64,000 bases of DNA from NCBI GenBank assembly GCA_001600055.1, contig BCIV01000010.1, positions 372,001 to 436,000 on the forward strand, written 5' to 3'. Both the position numbers and the translations under genes were made by a program. The stretch is from Filobasidium wieringae. Lineage: Eukaryota > Basidiomycota > Tremellomycetes > Filobasidiales > Filobasidiaceae. Shown here one piece after another: positions 34,783-47,144 of this stretch; the first letter of the stretch is position 1, and each line of letters opens with the position of its first letter. The notes under the pieces were generated by a model that saw only the letters and a list, made by a program, of their open reading frames with translations, made no database searches and was not told where the DNA came from.

Positions 34783-35388
34783 CGGGCTTTCATATAGATG
34801 AGGACAAAACTGTATCATCTAAGACATTTTCGACGATGTTGTAAACCATTGGATGTTCATGTAGATTCGGCTTCCACATATGCCATACAATCGTTCTTCG
34901 ATACTTTTGGCTCTATGATAACTAATAGGAAATTACATCCTGCGAATAGTGTGTCTGCTAATTCGCAGGTATAACGAGCTAACCCGCTCTGCCAAGCAGC
35001 AGTGCCTCAGCTCTAGCGACTATCATTGTAACTATCTGTAAAATAAGAATGAAAGGATCAGTTGTTTCTGGGACGCAATAAACCTTTGTTAGTCTGAGCG
35101 CGTAAACCAGATGGACACGTCTTGTTATCGAGGGTCTCAAACCGCTTGCGTAGCCTAGAGTCGACCATTCGAGAAAGATCCTAAGCCAGATCGTCACAGA
35201 TAGCAGAAGGTCAAAGGAGAAGAAAAGGAGGATGAGCGAAGGACGAGGAGTTCAACGTAAAAAGGTCGTGAGAGGCGTAAGGTTTCGTAAGATGTCCTGA
35301 TCCGGCAGCTAGGTGAATCAGCGATATTAGATTGTGGATACCTGCAGCGGTTATATCCAAGGCTCACCCTTAACGTCAAATCGGCGCG
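34783..35388. other. Convergent 3' gap
   Basis: 606 nt between converging stop codons of the carotenoid oxygenase and the acidic protein. No gene or repeat seen. Confidence 0.5.
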
Positions 35389-37722
35389 TCAGGTGTATCT
35401 GATATCTTGCGTTTGACCGCTCGATCGGTCTCCTGCTCGGTAGTCTCTTCGAGAGACCGTTTTAACGTAGCATCCTGTGAGCCAGGAGTACGGGGCGAAG
35501 GGACGGTGCCATTGGTTCCGTTCAGACTATCTGCATGAGCGTCTACTATTAAAGTAGCGGGTCAGCGCGTAGGCCCATAACGCGACGGGTTCAAACTGAC
35601 CGGTTGATTCAGCGGCTTCTACATCTTGTTCTGCCTTTCTTGTAGCGGCATCAATACCGAAGGTATCTACCTCGTCTTCTTCAGCGGTCTCCTCTACATC
35701 TTCTTCGGGATCTTGTCTTTCGCCGCCATTCAAATGGGTTGAGCCTGACCAAGAGCAGATAAGTCTCTAACAGAATGCGCTATACCAAATCAGGACTCAC
35801 TTTTTTCGACTGGCTCTACTACAGCCGAGTTAGCCGCAACTACTTTCTGATCTGTAGCTAAAGAGATATCAACAAACAGAAACGGTGTTGTGGGGTGACA
35901 ATTTTCGCTCACCTGTTTGATCGTCGACTTGCTCAGCGGCGATATCCTTGAGGATTTCGACTGCTGCACTGCTAGTTTCGCTAGATTGGGCTTCCTCTCC
36001 TTCGATACCGTCTCCGGCCCCATCGACGACAAACTCAGCCTCATGCGGGTTATTGAGATGGTCTTCTTCATCGTAATCGTAGAAAGCCTCCTCGTCCTCA
36101 TCGTAATCATGCTCCTCGTCATATTCTTCTTCTTCTCCTTCAGCTTCTTCATGCACGTCACTTCCCCCGTTCCCCCCGTGGCCGACTTCCGAAGTATGAG
36201 CCTGCAGCTCCCCGATGTCAACATCGTCATCATGATCCTGCTCGCCCTCCTCGCTCGAACTGTCATTCTCTGGCATTCCATCCAGGACCTTCTTGATAGC
36301 TTCGTATTTGGCAATGAACCGAACCGAATCGTGCTCGATCGTCAGCGTCATCGGCTCCAGGCAATTGCATCTCGTGTAGAGATCTACAAGGTCGTACAAA
36401 GTCAAAGTATCAGCATGCTTGTTGTCCTAAAAAAGGAAAACTCATCAGCCAAGTCCAAGTTCGAAATTCGTGTGTAAGCTTACCTCGCCAATCTTGAGTC
36501 CAAGAGCCTTCTCATGCAGAATCATCTCCGTACCCCGGCTTTCATCCCAATCATCACCCAGTGCTGCACGGAGCGCAACGAAGAGATCCCGGAGAGGTGA
36601 TCTCAGCAAGTCTTCGGCCATGTCGGGCAGCAACGGCCGTTCAAGACCGGCTTGCTTTTCGGTCGCCCCCTCCGAGAGGATTTCGAAGCCTTCTTGCATT
36701 TCCAGGGATAGTGGGTAGAATAGGGGTCTGTATACACCGTCAAAGATATCAACTACGATAGGCAGAAGAGCCGGAGCTTCCTCCACTTTCTCGAGCTGTT
36801 CATCGGAATGGATTGTCGATTCTTCGTTCTCATGCTGTATCTCATGAATAACTTCCGTCTTGGCGTCCAACTCAGGCTTGACAGCCTCTGTTTCCTTGAC
36901 AGCTGCCTGACTAGAAGGATGAGTCTCCTTGTTCTCATCGACCGCAACAAGACTGTTTTCTGAACTGTCTCTGGTTGGCTCAATAACCTTCACGTTGATA
37001 ATGGTTTCATCACCAGGGGGAACGAAAGGTTCACTTTCCAGGACAAGCTCATCTCCCAACACGGCGGTTTCTGCGGTTTCTTCACGCTTTTGTTCCTTCT
37101 CGAGATTCAGCTCAACCTGACGACCATTCTCGACAGCTACAGGTATACCCTCGACAACGTTTGCCTCCAGCGGCTGTGCAACAGTAGGTAACGAGGCAAT
37201 GGTTCTGGCGGGAGAAACCGGGGGTTCGGCAACCACCGAGTTGGCCTGCGATTGTACAAACTTGGTCTCTCCTTGATTTAGCGAACCAGGTACTAACGTA
37301 GCGTCAGGTAGACGCGAAGGAACTGGAGGAACTTCAGTAGGAGCAGGTGGCCAGTCGGCATTTTCTGCAGGAACGATATCCACATCAACGGTGTCGACAG
37401 TATTGCTGACTTTTTCTGGCTCGATAGGGTCAGCTTGAATGATGTCTGGATGAATATGATGACGTTAGTTTACTTCACTTGTATAAGCTCTGTTCGCAGT
37501 ATGCTCACCTGAGGAGATATCTATATCTGGCTTTTCATTGTCCATTGGCACATCTGGCAATTCAGCTCCGTTCACCGCACGATCCTCATCCAGCCCATCC
37601 ATCTCAACTTCATCTTCTAATTCTGGAGCATCTGTCATCATCGCATCTTCTTCTGCGGTTCTCGTCTCGTCACTGGGTTTCATCTCCTCATCTTCAAAAT
37701 CGATTAAATCGTCTACATCCAT
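35389..37722 (-). CDS. Acidic, largely disordered protein with one folded central domain
   Basis: The start at 37722 (MDVDDLIDFEDEEM) opens an acidic, Pro/Val/Glu-rich N-terminal half with no motif I know. A folded domain of about 140 residues follows: YRPLFYPLSLEMQEGFEIL, RSPLRDLFVALRAALGDDW, then DNKHADTLTLYDLVDLY and CLEPMTLTIEHDSVRFIAKY. The rest is dominated by Asp/Glu runs (EGEEEEYDEEHDYDEDEEA) and ends KRQDIRYT-stop at 35389. Composition and a short KR-type basic patch near the end suggest a nuclear, chromatin-associated role, which is inference. Five or more exons; all junctions used keep frame. Confidence 0.7.
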
Positions 37723-38130
37723 CTTGTGGTTTTAGAAATCGGGCCGGAAGCCTCTTGCGAGATGAATATAGCAAGCTAGACGAGTGTTTCTTATGCTCTG
37801 GTAGCCTGTGGCTCAGGATATCGTATGCACTTCAGTGATGTCAACTTGAATGATTATGAAGGGCTGAAGATTGAGGTTCTCAACCTCCAGGAATGGAATG
37901 TGACGACAACGGTGAGCCAAATTGCGTGCACCGCGGATCCGCGAATCAAATGAATCAAATCTCATGAAGGAAAGCAACATGCCCAGGATTATACAGCAAT
38001 GCACACTCGAACAGACTCTATTAGGTTTTCATTCCGACAACGCTTTCTCGCTCTTTACTTAGAGCTCATCGGGCTCAGGGTATTCGCTGTGTTGAAGAGG
38101 GACGTCAGGATCTGCTTCGAACTGGAGTCT
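37723..38130. other. Promoter gap of the acidic protein gene
   Basis: 408 nt between the GH63 gene's stop and the acidic protein's start, both on the minus strand. Nothing else seen. Confidence 0.45.
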
Positions 38131-41100
38131 TTAGCGAGGTACTGACGATACAGCTGCAGAATAGGCAGACATGCCACCAGCAGAGAACAAGGATCCATCC
38201 ACTTCAGATGCTGGAGTCTGTACTTGCTCGTCAAAGTAGTGCTTGGCAAGCGATCGAGGAGCTGTAATGAACCGATTAGTCATGGTTTCATGCTACTTGA
38301 TGTCAGACTCGACCTACTTCGAGGAGTTTTGGGTAGACGACAAGTTTCTCCACTACGAAAGGTAACCAAAATCGTTTAGCTCGCTCGAGAGGGACCAGAT
38401 GGTAAGACTTTCCGAAACGTACGTTTGCATGATACACCAAGCAACGAGACCGGTCCAACCAGTCTGGTGACTGGCACCGAGTCCACGTCCATCGTTACCG
38501 CTACATACGTGAAGAGCATATGAGCACGTTGTCAAGTATTGCCTCTGAGCGAAAGGATACTTACTGGAAGAACTCGTGGAATTGAAGGTAATCCCTGAAG
38601 TGAGGGTCACGGTTTCTGGAGTAGAGCAATCAACGGATCAGTCGGATGAAGTGGTTTTACTGCACGCTAGCAACTCACAGCTTGGGGTTGCCTCCGTTGA
38701 AAGCCCTTCGGCCTTCTTCGTCACGACCAAAGATATGGATCAACTGTAAGGAGATTGTGAGCTGACGACATCGGTCAAACAGCTATGAGCGACTTACTCG
38801 ATGCTGGATTTCCTCGGCGACGTTGGCAAGGTTCATAAAGTCGCCACTTCCCGTGGGACATTCGACTTGAACCTCGTCACCGTAGTACTGGTAGAATCGT
38901 TGCAACGACTCGATGAGCAAGAAGTTGACGGCGAGCCAGATAGGTCCACGCCAGTTCGAGTTTCCTCCGAACATTCCAGACTTGGAGTCTCCTGGCCAAT
39001 AGCCGACGCTGTAATCTTGACCGTTGACGTTCATGTTGAACGGGTTTTCCAGGTGGTACAAGGACAACGAACGGACACCGTAATCGGACAAGAACTCGTC
39101 CTCGTCCAACATCTTCTCCAAAATCTTGACCAAACGTTCCTTGCTGGCCAAGGCCAACAGCTTTCGGTCGGCTCGTCCGGTAGCGGTGATGCTGGCGATG
39201 TTTCGTCCGGCGATCTCTGGCCTGTTCTCGATGAACCAGTCCATTCGCTTCTTGAACCCGGGGAATCGCTTGATCACCTGAGGTTCCAAAGTCAAGGTGG
39301 CGTAGAGAGGGATCAGACCGACCATGGATCGTACGGGGATCTGTTGCGAGTGACCGGGACCCCAAGAGATGGCGTCATAGTAGAAACCGTCCTCGTCGTT
39401 CCACAGGGAGAGTTGCTCGTCACCGGCACCGGGGAAAGTCATGGCGTCGGCAATGTACAAGAAGTGCTCGAAGAACTTTGAAGCGATATCCTCGTACGTG
39501 GGGTTATGCTTTGCCAACTCGAGGGCAATGTTCAACATGTTCAAACTGAAGAAAGCCATCCAAGCGGTTCCGTCGGACTGACGGAGGGTACCTCCGGTAG
39601 GCAGAGGTTCAGAACGGTTGAAAGGACCGATGTTATCCAGACCCAAGAATCCTCCTTCAAAGACGTTGTTACCACCTGAATCCTTTCGGTTGACCCACCA
39701 GGTAAAGTTGAGCAACAACTTTTGGAATACCCTCTCGAGAAAGTCGAGATCCTCTCGGCCGAACAACTTTCGCTCGATCTTGAACACACGGAAGGTCGAC
39801 CAGGCGTGTACGGGAGGGTTGACGTCGCTAAAGTTCCACTCGTACGCGGGCAAGGCCCCGTCGGGTTTCATGTACCATTCCCTGGTCATCAGGTCGAGCT
39901 GCTTCTTGGCGAAAGCCGGATCGACCATGGCGAGAGGGATACAGTGGAAAGCGGTGTCCCAGGTGGCGAACCAGGGGTATTCCCACTTGTCGGGCATGGA
40001 GAGGATATCGTTGATGTACATGTGTTTCCATTCCCTGTTACGGATCCATTTCCGTCCGGGGGGAGGAGCGGGCTGACCGGGATCACCCTCGATCCACTCC
40101 TTCTGAATGAACTGGTAGTACTGCTTGGTCCACAACATTCCACTGAGAGCCTGACGCATGACGTTTCTCAAATCATCGCTGATAGGTCCACGAGCGACCC
40201 GAGCGTAAAACTCGTCGGCGTCCATCCTCCGTTCATCGACGTTCTCATCAAACAGCTCTTCGTCATTGATCGAAGGGTCCTCCTCGGTCGACTTGGGGGT
40301 GAGCTTCAACCTGACGACGACACATCCACCTTTCCCAGGCACCTGAGTGAAATGATAATGCGCGGCGGCCTTGGTCCCCTCCTTGTCGGGGTTGACAAAC
40401 TTGTGAGCCTCGTCGTCCTGCTGCTGAGAAGGGACGGCGGTATGAGTGCTGGCGGCATCATCGTCCTGTCCCTCCTCGACGACGTTCTCGCCATCGTTCT
40501 TCTCGACATGCACGTCGACATGAGGACGATGACCTTTGATGAGGAAATCGTGGAAGGCGTCCTTGGTATAAGGAGTCCTGTTGTTACCTCCATAGAGACG
40601 CTACGTTATCAGAGTTCACCTGATCAGCTAGAGCTCAATTGCCCCTTCACATTCTCACCCACCTGGTAGTTGGTCTCGTTCTCGGTGAATAACAGTTCCG
40701 GGACGATACTAGGTCCGTCGACCATGACGACCCCTCCCTTGGCGGGAGCGGCAGGAGCAGGACTAGGGGTACAATACAAATTCGTCTGACCCAGAGTCGA
40801 CTCGTTCATCTCGATGACGCCCTCGGCTGCTTGATGCAACTCGGGTCTGTCCTTGGGCATCTCTTTGGGCCAGGACCAGGTGTTCCGGAAGAAGACTTGA
40901 GGGAGGATGTGCAAGTCTGCGGGGTCGGGACCTCGGTTGTAAGCGGTGATTCGGATGGAGATCCCATCGACGTGTTGCTCGTCCTTGGCGTACTGCAAGA
41001 GCGGGCAAAAGAGAGAACGATCAGCCCAATGTCGTCTCCCCCCCGCGCTCGCCCACTGACCTCTACGAAAACATCCCAATACCTATCCTCATCAAACGCA

Positions 41101-41957
41101 TCGGTATCCAACAACTCGTACTCGTTGACTTCCCTACTCCGATGAGCCGATTCCTGAATCAACTGATCGTAGGGGAACTCGGCCTGCGGGTACTTGTACA
41201 GGAACTTCATGTAAGAGTGAGTCGGGGTCGAGTCGAGGTAATAGTACAGTTCCTTGACGTCTTCCCCGTGGTTCCCTTGACCCCCGGTGAGACCGAACAA
41301 CCGTTCCTTGATGATCTTGTCCTTGCCGTTCCAGAGCCCGAGCGTGAGACATAGTCTCTGGTGGTTATCACTGAGAGGTCATGCGGGCGCACATCTCCCG
41401 TGTCAGTGTGTGTGGCGACACGGCCTCTCTCCCGTGTTCAAGGACTCACGAGATCCCACCGATCCCATCTTCTCCCCATCGATAAGCCCTACTCCTACTC
41501 TGATCGAAATTGAAGGAATTCCAAGCGTCCCCATTCTCCGAGTAGTCCTCCCTGACCGTTCCCTAAAAACCAAACGCAAGTCACCGATCAACCCCTATCC
41601 CATTGCACTGCACTCCACACATCCCCCACGCCCGGAACTCACCCATTGTCGTTCAGAAACATAAGGTCCCCATCGCTTCCAATGCTTCTCATACCGATCG
41701 CTCTGATTCAGTCTGTACTCCTCTACGCTGGTATACCTAGGCCCCATGGAACTCATCAACCTGTCCCTCAAGGACTATCCATCCCGTCGCGATTCAATCG
41801 GGGTCAGTACCGGATGAAGCGGCGTTAAAGAGGGGAGAAAGGGACGTACCTGAGTCTCAGGACCGAGAGTGTTGGGCGTCTCTTCGTCCGTAGTAGGATT
41901 AGCTACCACGCGTGAAGTAAACGGGCGAAAGTGAACGGGCGAAGTAGAGGGGGTCAT
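38131..41957 (-). CDS. Glycoside hydrolase family 63-type (MGH1-like) enzyme
   Basis: This is an (alpha/alpha)6-barrel hydrolase related to GH63 glucosidases and bacterial mannosylglycerate/glucosylglycerate hydrolases. Conserved blocks run from [15 protein letters not shown] and [13 protein letters not shown], through [20 protein letters not shown], to the barrel: [89 protein letters not shown] and [13 protein letters not shown]. Acidic residues in the ATWDTAFH and EDGFYYD blocks are candidate catalytic or substrate-binding sites. The last exon ends [12 protein letters not shown] at 38131. The listed start at 41957 gives about 990 residues and no signal peptide. A downstream ATG ([10 protein letters not shown]) or upstream exons with a hydrophobic segment are possible alternatives. 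Confidence 0.82.
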
Positions 41958-42338
41958 GGTCAGCCCCAAGTCCCATTGACAAGACTGAACGACCCGGAGG
42001 GACTCACGGGAAGTATGTTCCGGCGCGTTGAATTCGTTCCCACCCGCCGTGGCTGGGGTGAGGGAGGGTCGTTTAGGTAGACTGAGTTGCGGGGTCGAGT
42101 CGAGTCGAGTGGATCGGGAAGCGAGTAGAGGGATTGTGATTGGTAGTCGAGGTAGAAAGAATAAGGGGTTCGGAGCGGGTCGAATGAAGAAGAGCACAAG
42201 AACGATCCAACCAAGTAATCCAAGTAATCCAAGCAATCCAAGCGATTCAAGCACCAAAGGACCCATACCCACCCCCCAAAAGTTGACGAAAAACAAATCA
42301 ACGGCCATCCCACCCATTTCACCCCCCAACCGGCCCAC

Positions 42339-42837
42339 TCACCTCTCCTTCTCCCTGACCTGTTCCACCCCCCTCGCGCCCTGTACGGGGGGTATGTTGA
42401 TTTTCAAATGATTCGCTGGGGTTCCGGGACGTTCTGCTCCTCCCTGTTGCTGGGGTTGTTGGGCTTGCGCTTGGGGGAGAGGGTTGGTTGGGGGGACGAT
42501 ATGCGATGGGTCTGATGATGGAGGTCGAGGGAGGGAGGTGTGGGTCGGGGTGGGGAGGTCTTCTGGTGGATCGTAATCAAGATCAGCGTGGAGTTCGGAC
42601 AAAGCGACTCAGAGGATAGGATGGGTGGGTTCTTTAGAATCGTCTCGAGTTTCCTGAACCTCTCATCCCACCCACTCCTGGCACCCAAGTGAAACCAATA
42701 GAGAAAGACTGACCATCATCCGCAGTCCCATTCCCAGAACCCGATTCCTTCTTCGTCGAACCGGTGTTGGCGGTGTTGGCGTTCGACTTGTTGTTCCCCC
42801 CAAACAACCTCGTCTGTAATTTCTTCGCTGCGCTCAT
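42339..42837 (-). CDS. Possible small Asn/Pro/Gln-rich protein or upstream exons of the GH63 gene
   Basis: The frame begins with an ATG at 42837 (MSAAKKLQTRLFGGNNKS). Splicing a segment from GAGAG|GTTCAG to CTCTGAG|TCGC joins it in frame to ALSELHADLDYDPPEDL, which continues to a stop at 42339. A further phase-neutral intron may remove the QSFSIGFTW part. A strong GTGAGT donor just before the stop suggests it may splice onward to GH63. No domain is recognised. Confidence 0.35.
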
Positions 42838-43668
42838 CCTGAGCGTGCGGGTGCGGGTGCGAGTGCAGGTGAGTTGGGGATGAGGGTTTGTAGGTAAGAG
42901 TCAAAGACGCTACCGCGAGCAGGAAGAGGTGGAAGAACGACCAGGTGGGAAGAATAGGGGTGAGTCCAAGTACAAGCGACGACGATGCTGGTGGAATGCA
43001 AACCCTGCCCTGTCCAAAACGTACGCTGGACTCGCCCGAACCTCGGACTACTCGTTGGCCTATGCGTTACCGGCCCTCGCAAGCGTTCGAACCCGCGGGG
43101 CCGCGGATGTATAAACGGTGAGACGAGGGACGATGGGTGGAACCGATTTCGGGGATGGGGGGACGTCATTGGCTTGCAGGGATCGCAGGGGAGGTGAGGG
43201 TAGGGTAGGGTACTGGGTGTGCTGGGTGTACTGGATGTATGGGGATCGATACGGGGATGGGGAGTTGGATGCATATGGCATATGGTGAGTAACGACTAGG
43301 AGTGAAGGGGTATGGTACATGAGAGGCAAAGCGCGACATCCATATCGGTTTAGCTGCTGCTGTGGCTGCTGAAGAGTGCTTCACTATTATGTACTGCTAT
43401 CCTACTGCCTACTACTATATCTACTGTGCTACTATGCTGCTACCTACTAGTCCAAGCTACTATGTGCCATGACGTGTCAATCGGTGCACGGTGTACGGTA
43501 CGAGGAGTCCCCGCTCGTCGAGGTTGAGACGACATTTGTATCCGCTCGTGATCACTCTCAACCGCAACGCAACTCGTCGCTCTGAGCAACGTTCAACTCG
43601 ACATTCACCCAATCACAGCGCACACTCACCGCTCAACACCACCACCCTCGCCACCCTCGCCACCACCA

Positions 43669-43683
43669 CCCACCCACCCACCC
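43669..43683 (-). other. Potential G-quadruplex at the PSP1 start codon
   Basis: Four CCC runs spaced by single A on the plus strand. The minus strand therefore reads GGGTGGGTGGGTGGG, a canonical short-loop G4 motif. It ends 12 nt before the PSP1 ATG. Confidence 0.6.
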
Positions 43684-43695
43684 ACTCACCCACCG

Positions 43696-46600
43696 ATGAA
43701 CCCTCCAACGACCCAACACACACGTCCGTACCCCATCCGAGCGCTCTCCTCCTCGGCTGCTCAATCCCCCTTCCACCCGTTCAAAAGAGGTTCGAGTCAA
43801 CCCCCCGATTCCCGCTCCCGCATCGATGGGCAGGATCTCTCCAGTTGGTCCACCGCCGAGGGAGAGGCAGAGGGGGGAAAGACGGGTTGGGGAGTGATTG
43901 GCGTTCCTTGGAATAGTACCGGTCTCAACGGACAGTCCGGCGAATCGACGTCGATGTCGATGTCCATGTCCATGTCCACGGGATTAGGCGGCGGGGTATA
44001 CAACCCCATGGAAAGATCTTCCTCCTCCACGTTCGATCGGACTCATCCTTTCCCCGCAGCGGACACGAACTCGAGACCCGGACCTGGACCTGGAGCGGGA
44101 AACGGGGCGGGGGGGGGATCGAGTTCTTCCTTCAGTACCACCACTGGATCGGGGTGGTTGGGCAGTACACTCAATCAGATCCCGGGGACGAGGAGTAATT
44201 CGTTCTCCCGGATCGAGGGGAGGAGTCCGAGGGTGAGTCCCGCGTCGGCCGTCCTTGGGTCGGATTCGATAGGGAAGGAGAGGAAAGAACTGATGACCCT
44301 TCCTTTTCCCTCCCTTCCACCCTCAACTGATCTAATCTAATCGATCCTCGAAGACGATCCAACCGATGCCTTCCCACCAAGAAGAATCCTTCCCCAAACA
44401 TTTCTACCCATCCCATCTCCTCCACCCCAACCCCAACCCCAACTCGAACACGGACACCTATTACTCACCCAACCCGTCCTTCCCCAACTACCCAACCACT
44501 TTCAGCGAGACGTCCTCACCCGAATCTTCCCCTAGGTTATCCAACGCCGCGCTTCCCGTGCTCGCATCGGACCGTCGAGTGGATCCTAATCACGGCCACG
44601 GCCACAATCACGCCCACGACCACGGCCACAACCACGGCCACAGTCATGGGAGGGAAGATGAACACGAACCCAACAGACCTCATTCTCCTCCCCGGGCAGA
44701 ACTGAACGTCTCCCGGAGTAGGAGTCAGAGTATGGTCCCCGGTTCCCTCAGGCCCGGGTTGGGCTCCGGTCTGGGGATGAGCATGAGCACGGGGATGGGC
44801 GCGGGGATGGGTAATGGGACAGCAATGGGTGCGGGCATGGGGATGGGGATGGGGATGGGCATGGGCATGGGGTTCACCAGTTCTAACCCCGGACAGGTAT
44901 GGGATTATCATAATGGGACGGGAGGGATGGAAGATGGATGGGGAGTGGGGAGGAGTAGGTTCTTCAAGGATGCCGGGTCGGGTGGTGCGATGAACCCCAC
45001 GCAGGGGCAAGTGCAAGGACAAGGGCAAGGGCAGGGGCAGAGGAAGAACAAGGGGATGGACGAGATCATGATGGATCGTCTTAGCGCTTCCGTCCAAGCC
45101 GCCCTGGGAGGTTTCACACCGGTCGAATCGGACGCTCAATACGGCCCTTCCACCTTGAGTCGTTCTGGGTACGCCCAACCTCCTAATCACGCACACGCAC
45201 ACGCACACGCACACGGTCAGGCTCACGCCCAGGGGAATCATCATAACGGACCGACACCCGGGGGCGGGATCTCCTCCGGAAGTAGCTCCAGGAGACATTC
45301 CATCTCCGTCGCCGGCGGGCCTAATTCGAGGAGAGGATTCCAGATCCCCGGGTTTGGGTTTTCCGAGGCTCTCGTCAGTCCGGAGATCGAGGGTAGGTTC
45401 GGGGGGTATAACGGTAACAATAACAATCATCACGCCCACAACCAAGGGCACGATCTTCCCCCCCAGCAAGAGAGGGGGTCGTTCTTCCCCCAGAGAGGAA
45501 GACAGGTTGGGTTTTCCGATACCGATTTGGGGTTCGATCTTGGTAAACTCAATCTGAGCGCGGATGGGATGGGTCGGACGGAGGGGCAGGGGCAGGGGCA
45601 TGGGCAGGGACAGGGGCAGGGACAGGGTCAAGGACAGATGGCTCATTCTGGTTCTACTGGCACGGGCGGGAGTTTCGACGATCGGGTCGGACAGGGAAGG
45701 AGGGAGAGTCTCTCGGCCGGACCTAGGAAGAACGAGTCGGGACAGGGTGGGGATTGGTTAGGACGTGCCGCGGCTGGGGTGACGGCGAACGGGTTTTCGA
45801 CTGGGATGAATCAGGGGCAGAGGCAACAGGACCATTTGCCTTTCGCCCAACAATCACCACCACCACCTCCGGCACAGAACGCTTCGATGTACAACCCTTT
45901 TGCCCCCGGACCTCGTCAGGATGGGTTCAATAATGGGATCAACCCGTCCTACAACGCCGCCGGAGCGTACGGTCAGGGGAGAGGTCAACCGGCCATGAGA
46001 AACGTCCCTCCGCCTCAGATGAACGAGTTTCAACCTACGAGGCAACAACTGTTCTCGATGCCCGCCAAGGTCTCCCCCTTTGCTCCTGGTCAGGCACCCT
46101 CGTTCGTAGGTTCCATCGGATCGGGACCGACCATGCTCACCCCTCAGGCGATGAGCGATATGGGCAAAGGAATCCCTCTTCAGATCTTGGGACCCAACGC
46201 TAGACTGTTCATCGTCGAGTTCAAAGCGGGAAGGACCGATCTCTTCTACACCCCCGATCCCAACGTCGTCATGAGGGTCGGGGATCTCGTCATCGTCGAA
46301 GCCGATCGCGGTCAAGATCTAGGGAAAGTAAAGGAAGACAAGATCACGATCGAAGACGTCCGCGCCTTCAACGCCGCAAGGAAACAAGAGATGGAAATCA
46401 ACGGCCCCATATCGGCCAGGATCAAGGGCGCTTTGACAAACATCCTCAACGGAGAGGTGAACAATGAGACCGGACCCAACCCCAACCCCGCCGTCAAACC
46501 GGTTCAGAAGGAGATCATGCCCAAGAGGATATTCGGAAAGGCCGGACCGGCCGATCAACAGTTGTTGACCGCCAAGCTACAGGACGAGGCCCAGGCGCTC

Positions 46601-46949
46601 TCGCTCTGTCAGCAGCGTGTCAAGATGAAGCGTTTACCCATGGAAGTACTCGATGCCGAGTATCAATGGTCAGTCTGCACGAATTTCGGTCTTGTAACGT
46701 GAGACACATGCTGATGTCGACCATCTCATAGGGATCGACGCAAGTTGACGTTCTACTTTATCGCCGAGAAACGAATCGACTTTAGAGAACTCGTCAGGGA
46801 GCTGTTCAGGTATGTTCGAGCTCGGCTTCCCTCCTCACCCGTGCACGTCTCACTCACCCGGTGAAACAACTCGCAGAATACACAAGACACGAATCTGGAT
46901 GGCTAGTCTCGATCACAGTTATCTACAGGACGAAGAACCCGAATCATGA
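43696..46949 (+). CDS. PSP1: PSP1 C-terminal domain protein with long low-complexity N-terminus
   Basis: The C-terminal ~170 residues are the conserved PSP1 domain (named after a yeast suppressor of DNA polymerase alpha mutants; its homologues associate with RNA granules). It begins LQILGPNARLFIVEFKAGR, continues GDLVIVEADRGQDLGKV and DAEYQWDRRKLTFYFIAEKR, and ends IDFRELVRELFRIHKTRIWM. Short introns split this region and the stop is at 46949. The N-terminal ~800 residues are intrinsically disordered. They include MSMSMSMS, GMGMGMGM, GQGQGQGQ, HAHAHAHAHG and a His-rich GHGHNHAHDHGHNHGHSHG block. An intron at about 44233-44350 joins ATG-43696 to the main exon in frame. The ATG just after the C-rich leader run is used as the start. 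Confidence 0.82.
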
Positions 46950-47144
46950 TCCGATCCCGTTTCGATTTTCACCTCATATACCTACCGCTTATGGATCGTT
47001 CTTCTTTCATACAAGGCTCGTACATGATATGTATAGGATCTATAATCGACGTATGTTCGCTCGCCCATAGTTTTCGTTTAGAATGTATAATAGTTTGACA
47101 AATGTACATCATATCTACCGCATTTCTTCTTCCTTGTTATGCAG
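46950..47144. other. Convergent 3' gap between PSP1 and GPALPP genes
   Basis: 195 nt between converging stop codons; no gene seen. Confidence 0.5.

Larger units (their letters stand above)
41958..43695. other. Divergent gap between GH63 and PSP1, partly open on the minus strand
   Basis: 1.74 kb. The left half (41958-42837) holds minus-strand open segments with good splice sites, which may be GH63 5' exons or a separate small gene. It includes four imperfect 10-nt repeats of the CCAAGTAATC type at about 42209-42250. The right half is the PSP1 promoter and leader, with a C-rich run ending at the start codon. Confidence 0.4.

Noticed and set aside
38801..39481. 226-codon plus-strand ORF
   Set aside because: Antisense to a well-supported GH63 exon.
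39722..40669. 315-codon plus-strand ORF
   Set aside because: Antisense to the GH63 hydrolase; no domain and a shadow-like composition.
44537..45646. 369-codon minus-strand ORF
   Set aside because: Antisense to the PSP1 low-complexity region; its Pro/Leu/His runs mirror the sense repeats.
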